Source: Bacillota bacterium
GTDB taxonomy: Bacteria; Bacillota; Clostridia; Acetivibrionales; DSM-1351
Assembly: GCA_023415305.1 (NCBI GenBank)
Contig: JAEZKZ010000109.1
Location: 1-9,081 of the forward strand
Direction of reading: 5' to 3'
Length of the DNA stretch: 9,081 nucleotides
Each line of letters begins with the position of its first letter. Position 1 is the first letter of the stretch. Under the pieces are notes generated by a model, which was not told where the DNA came from, did not search any database, and saw only the letters and a list, made by a program, of their open reading frames with translations. The translations under genes were made by a program, and so were the position numbers. Below are positions 1-5,551 of this stretch, piece after piece.

Positions 1-61
1 GACTTGAACCCGCAGCCGACGGTTTTGGAGACCGCTACTCTACCAATTGCGCTACTCCCCT
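1..61 (-). tRNA. trnW: tRNA-Trp (anticodon CCA), 3' end cut by window edge
   Basis: Read on the minus strand, the sequence opens with the acceptor-stem half AGGGGAG (61 to 55), followed by a D-arm with AATTGGTAGA. The anticodon arm has the loop CTCCAAA with anticodon CCA at 28-26, and the T-arm begins GCGGGTTCAAGTC. CCA decodes UGG, so this carries tryptophan. About 61 nt are present; the rest of the T-stem, the 3' acceptor strand and the discriminator lie beyond position 1. In many Firmicutes a tRNA-Trp sits just upstream of secE-nusG, but nothing in this window shows what follows it here. Confidence 0.95.
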
Positions 62-73
62 AAGACGAATATT

Positions 74-103
74 AGTATACAATACACTTAACATTTTTGT
101 CAA
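74..103 (-). promoter_or_regulatory. SigA-type promoter of tRNA-Trp
   Basis: On the minus strand there is a perfect -35 box TTGACA (103 to 98), an 18-bp spacer and a -10 box TATACT (79 to 74). Transcription would begin near 67, only a few bases before the mature tRNA 5' end at 61. That short leader is typical of a stable RNA gene. Expression was not tested; the call rests on box match and spacing. Confidence 0.75.
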
Positions 104-225
104 TGCTAAATGTGATAAATATGTTAAAAAGCCGATTAACCGAAAAAAATACGTGTATATGCAAAATAATAAGCTAATTTCGACTGAAATATTTCCTTAA
201 TTTATTATTAATATTGCTCCTTTGC

Positions 226-254
226 TTGAAAAAAGGTATTATTAACAGTAGAAT
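226..254 (+). promoter_or_regulatory. Probable SigA-type promoter of the DUF881 pair
   Basis: TTGAAA (226-231), a 17-bp spacer and TAGAAT (249-254) fit a housekeeping promoter. The start site would fall near 261, about 58 nt before the first ATG with a ribosome binding site at 319. This position also argues against the in-frame TTG at 214, which would lie upstream of the transcript. Confidence 0.5.
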
Positions 255-318
255 AATTTTATTTGTAAATGAAACATTATCATTATTATTTGTCAAAAAA
301 CTTTTGAATGAGGCAGCG

Positions 319-1059
319 ATGAAATTCAAAGACAATTTCTTTATTTTATTTATAATATTCTTAATTTTAGGTACTTTAGCTACAATTCAAATCCGAAGTA
401 CTGTCAGTATGCAGCGTGAGAATGCCGAGACTCTGAATTTGGATAAGCTTAAAAGTCAGCTGGATTCCAGAATAAAGCTTGGCGAGTCCTACAAGTCGCA
501 GATTTCCAAGTTGGAAAATGATATCGAGGCTTTTATCAAAGCTTCTTCAAACAATGTTACCAATGCAGATTCAAAAATAGAGCTTGATTATCTAAAACTT
601 ATGTGTGGCTTGACAGAGGTCACAGGTGACGGAGTAATCATTACTTTGAATGACGCAGAAGAACCGAAGATGCTCGAAGGAGATGCTGTTATGGACTATA
701 TCATTCATGATTCCGATATTCTGAATGTTGTGAATCAGCTCAGAGTCGGCGGTGCTCAGGCTATATCCATTAACAATGAACGCATAATATCCACCAGCGA
801 ACAGGTGTGTGCCGGTCCAACAATAAAGGTAAACAGTAACCGCTATGCTGTTCCTTATGAAATTAAAGCTATAGGTGATCCTGATCAGTTATATAGTACC
901 TTAAACGAGAGCGGGATTCTTGATGAAATGTCCGCCCTTGGCAAGAGGGTTACAATGATCCGTAAGGAGGGTATTGATATACCCAAGTTCTCAAACGATA
1001 TCAGCGGTTTGATTTCCAAATTGGAGGTAATTAATGATGAAAGCAAAAAAAATAAGTAG
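319..1059 (+). CDS. DUF881 family membrane-anchored coiled-coil protein (first of a tandem pair)
   Basis: Encodes 246 residues. It has a short cytoplasmic N-terminus, one membrane segment at about 7-24 (FILFIIFLILGTLATI), a charged likely coiled coil at about 33-78, and a C-terminal DUF881 domain from about residue 95. Family hallmarks are GDGVIITLNDAEE (103-115), IIHDSDILNVVNQLR (128-142), GGAQAISINNERI (144-156) and PYEIKAIGDP (179-188). DUF881 proteins (B. subtilis YlxW/YlxX relatives) often lie near division or small-basic-protein genes; their biochemical role is unknown. The start is the ATG at 319 because GAGG (310-313) precedes it and the membrane segment follows directly. An in-frame TTG at 214 would add 35 residues with no ribosome binding site and a poor N-terminus. 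The gene overlaps the next by 26 bp, implying translational coupling. Confidence 0.88.
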   Translation: MKFKDNFFILFIIFLILGTLATIQIRSTVSMQRENAETLNLDKLKSQLDSRIKLGESYKSQISKLENDIEAFIKASSNNVTNADSKIELDYLKLMCGLTEVTGDGVIITLNDAEEPKMLEGDAVMDYIIHDSDILNVVNQLRVGGAQAISINNERIISTSEQVCAGPTIKVNSNRYAVPYEIKAIGDPDQLYSTLNESGILDEMSALGKRVTMIRKEGIDIPKFSNDISGLISKLEVINDESKKNK

Positions 1060-1738
1060 AAATATATCCATTTCCTTAATATGCGTTATTCTGGGACTAG
1101 CATTATCCTGGCAGTTTCAGAGTATACGTAATAATGCAAAGGTTATTAATCTGGAAAGTCAGAAAAAGGATGATCTGATTGTCAAAATACTTAATGAGCA
1201 GAAAAATAATGAAAATCTCAGATCCAAGCTCACTGAATTACAGACTCAGCTTGACAAGTTTGAAAAAGCCAGGGGTAATTCCGATGAAAATTTTAAGCTT
1301 CTGACCGACGAAATACAAAAGCTGAAAACCGTTGCGGGACTTACCGATGTTAAAGGCAGGGGAGTTATCGTAACCTTCGCGAAAGAGGACGCCCTTAATG
1401 TGGAGGACGATGATCTTCTGTTTGTACTTAATGAACTTCGGGCTACTGATGCTCAAGCCTTAGCAATTAATGAACAAAGGATCATTGATACAAGTGAAGT
1501 AAGAGTTGCCGGAGGCTATATCATGGTTAACGGAAGACACGTTACACCGCCTTATGTAGTCAAAGCCATTGTTGACCCGGATAATGCAGTTAATGCGCTG
1601 AATATGATTGGCGGAGCACTTGAAAAAATTAAGTTGTTTATAGATGTTGACGTTGAAAAATCAGATAATATAGAGATCCCTAAAATAAGTGAGGAACTGA
1701 TTAAAATTGATAAATTAAAGACTGTGGAAAAGAATTAG
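1034..1738 (+). CDS. DUF881 family membrane-anchored coiled-coil protein (second of the pair)
   Basis: Encodes 234 residues with the same plan as its upstream neighbour: a membrane segment at about 10-28, a long charged coiled coil at about 36-100, then a DUF881 domain with GRGVIVTFAKED (108-119), DDLLFVLNELR (126-136), DAQALAINEQRI (139-150) and PPYVVKAIVDPD (172-183). It lacks the IHDSD stretch of the first copy, so the two are diverged paralogues rather than a recent duplication. GGAGG at 1023-1027, inside the end of the first gene, drives the start. The ATG at 1034 has 6-nt spacing and the adjacent in-frame ATG at 1037 has 9 nt, so either may be used. An intrinsic terminator follows 40 nt after the stop. 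Molecular function is unknown; a role at the envelope, perhaps as a heteromeric complex with the first protein, is inference. Confidence 0.88.
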   Translation: MMKAKKISRNISISLICVILGLALSWQFQSIRNNAKVINLESQKKDDLIVKILNEQKNNENLRSKLTELQTQLDKFEKARGNSDENFKLLTDEIQKLKTVAGLTDVKGRGVIVTFAKEDALNVEDDDLLFVLNELRATDAQALAINEQRIIDTSEVRVAGGYIMVNGRHVTPPYVVKAIVDPDNAVNALNMIGGALEKIKLFIDVDVEKSDNIEIPKISEELIKIDKLKTVEKN

Positions 1739-1777
1739 CTATTGACTATCGAAATATTTAAAAAAGCGGTTATGCCT

Positions 1778-1822
1778 GAGCCTTGCGGTATGTGAAAACA
1801 TCATACTCAAGGCTCTTTTTTT
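1778..1822 (+). terminator. Intrinsic terminator after the DUF881 pair
   Basis: GAGCCTTG (1778-1785) pairs with CAAGGCTC (1808-1815). Inside it, GTATG (1788-1792) pairs with CATAC (1802-1806), and an AAAA loop closes with TG/CA. Seven T residues (1816-1822) follow at once. This is a textbook Rho-independent terminator on the plus strand and separates the DUF881 unit from pdaA. Confidence 0.9.
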
Positions 1823-1832
1823 GTTCTCAAAT

Positions 1833-1875
1833 TAATAAAAACTTTATATAAATAAATATAATAAAGTTTTTATTA
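1833..1875. repeat. 15-bp perfect inverted repeat upstream of pdaA
   Basis: TAATAAAAACTTTAT (1833-1847) is exactly complementary to ATAAAGTTTTTATTA (1861-1875), with a 13-nt AT-only loop between them. It lies in the 87-nt stretch between the terminator and the pdaA start, where the pdaA promoter would be expected, and overlaps -10-like TATAAT (1857-1862). It could be a repressor site, an RNA hairpin in the leader, or part of a bidirectional terminator. The sequence alone does not decide. Confidence 0.6.
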
Positions 1876-1909
1876 TAAAATACTAATTACGTCAATGGAG
1901 GTAGTTAAA

Positions 1910-2836
1910 TTGAGAGTTAAAAAAATAATCACTATATTTATCATACTGATTGTCTTTGCCTTGCTTTTTAATTATTTTGTAATTAACAATAATAAAACCA
2001 GTATAAATACAGGCCTTTCCGATTTGGGTGGCGTGTACAGTGCCAACAGTAAAAATGTTGACTTTTCAGAAGAACTTACAGGCAAAGTTACAGACGAGGT
2101 TAATTCTGCATGGGAGAAACAATCTGCTCAGAAAGGCGTTTATACCTATGAGCAGAAAAGATGCTGGGGAATATTACGACAGCCAAACGGCCAAACTCCC
2201 AAGGCTGACCCCGGAGCCAATGAACTGCTTCAAAAATATGGGGGGATGTATATTGGTGACGTAAATAAAAAAATAATCTATCTCACTTTTGATGAAGGTT
2301 ATGAAAATGGCTATACCTCGAAAATTTTGGATGTTCTGAGAAACAATAACGTTAAGGCAGCATTTTTTATCACTGGTCCTTATCTTAATGAGCATCAGGA
2401 TCTTGTAAGAAGAATGGTTGAAGAAGGTCATACTGTGGGGAACCACACAATCCATCACCCAAGTCTTCCCGAAAAGGATGATTCGCAGATAGAGGAAGAG
2501 GTTCTCGGACTTGAAAGGGCCTTCTCAGAGAAATTCGGCTTAAAAATGAAATTTTTAAGACCTCCAAAGGGAGAATACAGTGAACGCAGTCTGAACATTA
2601 CAAGCAAACTGGGATATTGTAACCTATTCTGGAGCTTTGCATATGATGATTGGCACAGGGATAAAATTCGCGGCCCGGAGTATGCCTATAAAAAGGTTAT
2701 TAGTAATCTGCACAATGGCGGAATTATACTTCTGCATGCAGTCTCAAAGGATAATGCAGATGCTTTGGATATGATAATAAAAGGAGTCCGAGCTAACGGA
2801 TATGAATTCGGTAATGTGGAGGATCTGGTAAATTAA
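1910..2836 (+). CDS. pdaA: PdaA-type polysaccharide deacetylase (delta-lactam-biosynthetic de-N-acetylase)
   Basis: Encodes 308 residues. In B. subtilis PdaA removes the acetyl group from muramic acid in spore cortex peptidoglycan, a step toward muramic delta-lactam, which germination enzymes recognise. Residues 5-25 form an uncleaved signal/membrane anchor, so the enzyme acts outside the membrane. The NodB domain spans about 123-305, with motif 1 TFDEGYENG (126-134, Asp128), motif 2 HTIHHP (179-184, metal ligands His179 and His183), motif 3 RPPKG (217-221), a DDW motif (246-248) and motif 5 LLHAVSKDNADAL (274-286). TFDxGYENG and HxVSxDNAxAL mark the PdaA branch rather than general chitin deacetylases. 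The start is TTG at 1910, with GGAGGT at 1897-1902 and 7-nt spacing. The ATG at 1895 overlaps that ribosome binding site and is unlikely. yqfC follows after 30 nt. Substrate specificity is inferred from family. Confidence 0.92.
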   Translation: MRVKKIITIFIILIVFALLFNYFVINNNKTSINTGLSDLGGVYSANSKNVDFSEELTGKVTDEVNSAWEKQSAQKGVYTYEQKRCWGILRQPNGQTPKADPGANELLQKYGGMYIGDVNKKIIYLTFDEGYENGYTSKILDVLRNNNVKAAFFITGPYLNEHQDLVRRMVEEGHTVGNHTIHHPSLPEKDDSQIEEEVLGLERAFSEKFGLKMKFLRPPKGEYSERSLNITSKLGYCNLFWSFAYDDWHRDKIRGPEYAYKKVISNLHNGGIILLHAVSKDNADALDMIIKGVRANGYEFGNVEDLVN

Positions 2837-2866
2837 AGCCAAAATTTGTTAAATCAGAGGGCGATT

Positions 2867-3250
2867 ATGGTTCATAGAAATTCTATTGCAAATAGAGATA
2901 AGGATTTAAAAAAAGGGAGAAGTCTGCAAAAAGGAAAGGATTCCGGTAAAGATAAAATAGTAGACAAAAATAAGGTCGCAAGAAAAATCGGTATTAAGGA
3001 AAAGATGACAGAAATTCTGGAACTGCCGAAAGAGATAGTCTTAAATATGCCCAAACTTACTATGCTGGGGAACGGGGATCTTATTGTTGAAAATTATAAA
3101 GGAATTCTAGAATACGATGAAGGCGTTATAAGACTTAATACCACTTCGGGAATTATTAAGGTTAAAGGCACAAACATATATATAAAGGAAATCACTCTGG
3201 AAAGCATAATGATTTTCGGTGACATCCAATCACTGGAATTCATGAAATAA
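2867..3250 (+). CDS. yqfC: Sporulation protein YqfC, with lysine-rich N-terminal extension
   Basis: Encodes 127 residues from ATG 2867, with GAGGG at 2857-2861. The C-terminal 80 or so residues are the YqfC domain: ILELPKEIVLNMPKLTMLGN, ENYKGILEYDEGVIRLNT, GIIKVKGTNIYIKEI and a final GDIQSLEF. YqfC is a small sporulation protein of endospore formers, found next to yqfD and under mother-cell control in B. subtilis; its molecular role is unknown. The first 45 residues are very rich in Lys, Arg and Asp and exceed the usual family length of about 90-95. An alternative ATG at 3005, with AAGGA at 2996-3000, would give 81 residues that begin just before the conserved core, so the extension could be untranslated or a second product. 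The same frame is also open upstream to a TTG at 2846, which lacks a ribosome binding site. Confidence 0.87.
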   Translation: MVHRNSIANRDKDLKKGRSLQKGKDSGKDKIVDKNKVARKIGIKEKMTEILELPKEIVLNMPKLTMLGNGDLIVENYKGILEYDEGVIRLNTTSGIIKVKGTNIYIKEITLESIMIFGDIQSLEFMK

Positions 3251-3262
3251 GGTATGCCGGAA

Positions 3263-3274
3263 AAAGCGCGCTTT
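3263..3274. repeat. 12-bp perfect GC-centred palindrome between yqfC and yqfD
   Basis: AAAGCGCGCTTT reads the same on both strands. It sits in the 54-nt yqfC-yqfD gap and stands out as a GCGCGC core in AT-rich DNA. It has no T-tract, so it is not a terminator. It could be a dimeric regulator site or chance. Confidence 0.45.
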
Positions 3275-3304
3275 AGTACGTTTGACACGCAGATAGGAGA
3301 TATA

Positions 3305-4537
3305 ATGATAATTTGGAGATTATGGAATTATATTATCGGATATGTTATTATTAATGTAGAGGGATATTTCTTGGAGAAATTTATTAACATATGTACCCAC
3401 AGGAATATCCGGTTATGGAATGTCAAATGGCAAAAAAACAGCAGGGTAACCATGAAACTCAGTATTGGCGACTTTAAGCAGATAAGGCCTGTTGTTAAAA
3501 AGACCAGATGCAGGGTACATATAATAAAAAGAAAAGGTGTTCCTTTTGTTTTGAACAGATACAAGAGCCGTAAGGCTTTTGTCATAGGTTCGGTAATCTG
3601 TATAATTGCTTTTTTTTTGATATCCTCCTTTGTGTGGGATATAACAATTTCCGGAAACAATAACGTTTCAACAGAATTCCTTCTGGAGAGGTTAAAGGAG
3701 AACGGAGTAGCACCGGGGGTCATAAAATACGGAATTAATACAGATGAGATTGTTGAAAATATGATGCTCCAGATAAACGATCTGGCTAGAATGAGTTTAT
3801 CGCTGGAAGGAACCAGGATATATGTTAATGTTACAGAAAGAACAAAACCACCTGTATTGATAAACAAAAACATACCATGTGATATCATAGCTTCAAGAGA
3901 TGGGGTTATTCACTCAATAGTCGCCAAGGAGGGACTTGAGACAGTTAAGATTGGAGATACTGTTACAAAGGGGCAGCTTTTAATTACCGGAAAGATAGAC
4001 AATGTAAAAAATCCTGAACTGCCGCCTTTGATGGTACATTCCATTGGGAGCATCAAGGCCAGAACTTGGTATGAAGGCACTGCCAAAATAGATCAAAGCC
4101 TTGTGACGGCAAAAAGGACAGGGCTAAAAAAAGATCAGTATTCCCTTGTTCTTTTTACTAAAAAATTCAAATTATTTCATGGAAAAATACCATATAATAA
4201 TTGTGAACATATCCAGGTGAACAAAAAACTTTCTCTTGGAGCAAATTTCGCGTTACCTTTTGAATTGGTCATTGATCAGTATTATGAATATGAATTAGAG
4301 CAAAATAAAATTGATATGGCAACTGCAAAAAAAATTGCTTCGGATAAAGCAGTTGAATTGGCTCAGAAGAAAATACCTTCTCATGCCGAGGTATCAAAAA
4401 AGAATTTAATAGAATTTGAAGACGACAACGGAGTTAAATCAGTAAGAGCTATAATTGAATGCATTGAAGATATTGGAATGACAAGAGAAATCGACAATAT
4501 TGGAATTACACAGGAACTGGAAGATGTTATACACTAG
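3305..4537 (+). CDS. yqfD: Sporulation protein YqfD
   Basis: Encodes 410 residues, close to the usual family length of about 400. YqfD is a membrane protein of endospore formers, made in the mother cell in B. subtilis; its biochemical role is not known. The N-terminus MIIWRLWNYIIGYVIINVEG matches the conserved family opening. A single clear membrane helix lies at about 91-111 (AFVIGSVICIIAFFLISSFVW). It is followed by a POTRA/FtsQ-like segment with ISGNNNVSTEFLLERLKENG (115-134) and by a lipoyl/barrel-sandwich-like segment from SRDGVIHSIVAKEG to IGDTVTKGQLLITG (197-229). The last 80 residues are charged and helical. The start is ATG 3305 with AGGAG at 3295-3299. An in-frame ATG at 3254 would add 17 residues unlike the family. 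phoH begins 18 nt after the stop. Confidence 0.93.
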   Translation: MIIWRLWNYIIGYVIINVEGYFLEKFINICTHRNIRLWNVKWQKNSRVTMKLSIGDFKQIRPVVKKTRCRVHIIKRKGVPFVLNRYKSRKAFVIGSVICIIAFFLISSFVWDITISGNNNVSTEFLLERLKENGVAPGVIKYGINTDEIVENMMLQINDLARMSLSLEGTRIYVNVTERTKPPVLINKNIPCDIIASRDGVIHSIVAKEGLETVKIGDTVTKGQLLITGKIDNVKNPELPPLMVHSIGSIKARTWYEGTAKIDQSLVTAKRTGLKKDQYSLVLFTKKFKLFHGKIPYNNCEHIQVNKKLSLGANFALPFELVIDQYYEYELEQNKIDMATAKKIASDKAVELAQKKIPSHAEVSKKNLIEFEDDNGVKSVRAIIECIEDIGMTREIDNIGITQELEDVIH

Positions 4538-4555
4538 ATTGGAGGAATGTAATAC

Positions 4556-5533
4556 TTGACAGAAATAATTGAAAAGAGCATTGATTTTTACAGTATTGAG
4601 TATGCAATGAATATTTTCGGAAACTATGATGAAAATATTAAAATTATAGAGGAAGCCTTCAAGGTGAAGGTATTAACCAGAGGAACGTCTATTACCATAA
4701 GCGGTGAACCGGAAAATGTACAGAAGGCTGAAACAATTGTTATAAAGCTTTTGGAAATAGCAAAACAGGGACAGTCTATTACCAGACAAAATGTTCAGTA
4801 TTTGGTGGGCCTTACCCATGAGAAACAGATAGAAAAAGCTGATGAAATCATACAGGATTACGTTTGTCTTACTGCAAAGGGAAAGCAGATAAAGTACAAG
4901 ACCCATGGTCAGAAGCTCTACTTTAACGCTATAAAGAAAAATGATATTGTTTTTGGAATAGGGCCGGCTGGTACGGGTAAAACCTTTCTGGCTGTGGCCA
5001 TGGCCGTAACAGCCTTTAGAAACAAGGAGGTTGACAGAATAATTCTAACAAGACCGGCTGTGGAGGCTGGTGAAAAATTAGGATTCCTTCCCGGAGATCT
5101 GCAAAACAAGGTCGATCCTTATTTGAGACCTTTATATGATGGATTGTATGAGATAATGGGTGCTGATTTATATATGAAATATCTTGAAAGAGGGATGATA
5201 GAGATTGCTCCCTTGGCATACATGAGGGGCAGAACTCTGGATAATTCTTTTATAATACTTGATGAGGCACAAAACACAACTCCTGAGCAAATGAAAATGT
5301 TTCTTACCAGAATTGGCTTTAACTCAAAGGCGGTTATTACAGGTGATATCACACAGGTGGATTTGCCGGGTGAAAAGAAATCAGGACTCAAGGAAGTGAC
5401 AAATATATTAAAGGATATTAACGGTATAGAATTTGTATACCTGACCGAAAAGGATGTCGTCAGGCACGAACTGGTTCAGAAAATTATAGTTGCATACGAA
5501 AAATATGATAAGAAGAGTAATGTCAAATTATAG
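4556..5533 (+). CDS. phoH: PhoH family ATPase
   Basis: Encodes 325 residues, close to the B. subtilis protein. PhoH proteins are cytoplasmic P-loop NTPases; links to RNA metabolism are suggested by their constant company with ybeY, but the substrate is unsettled. A KH-like N-terminal module spans about 36-70 (VKVLTRGTSITISGEPENVQ). The ATPase core has Walker A GPAGTGKT (136-143), the family signature RPAVEAGEKLGFLPGDLQ (166-183), Walker B FIILDEAQN (232-240) and a sensor-like ITGDITQVDLP (261-271). The start is TTG 4556, 10 nt after GGAGG (4541-4545). The nearer ATG at 4547 is followed at once by TAA in the same frame, so it cannot be used. It lies 18 nt from both yqfD and pgpH, consistent with one transcript. 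Confidence 0.95.
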   Translation: MTEIIEKSIDFYSIEYAMNIFGNYDENIKIIEEAFKVKVLTRGTSITISGEPENVQKAETIVIKLLEIAKQGQSITRQNVQYLVGLTHEKQIEKADEIIQDYVCLTAKGKQIKYKTHGQKLYFNAIKKNDIVFGIGPAGTGKTFLAVAMAVTAFRNKEVDRIILTRPAVEAGEKLGFLPGDLQNKVDPYLRPLYDGLYEIMGADLYMKYLERGMIEIAPLAYMRGRTLDNSFIILDEAQNTTPEQMKMFLTRIGFNSKAVITGDITQVDLPGEKKSGLKEVTNILKDINGIEFVYLTEKDVVRHELVQKIIVAYEKYDKKSNVKL

Positions 5534-5551
5534 TTTTTAGGGGATCAACAA

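Noticed and set aside
214..318. TTG start adding 35 residues to the first DUF881 protein
   Set aside because: There is no ribosome binding site, the predicted promoter lies downstream of it, and the membrane segment fits a start at 319.
3282..3306. Near-perfect TTGACA and TATAAT hexamers just before yqfD
   Set aside because: The spacer is only 13 bp, too short for a normal sigma-A promoter, and the -10 box overlaps the yqfD start codon. A 19-bp alternative with GATAAT would start transcription inside the gene.
3328..3888. 186-codon open frame on the minus strand inside yqfD
   Set aside because: It is fully antisense to a well-supported family member, has no recognisable domain and follows the usual mirror-frame effect of AT-rich coding DNA.
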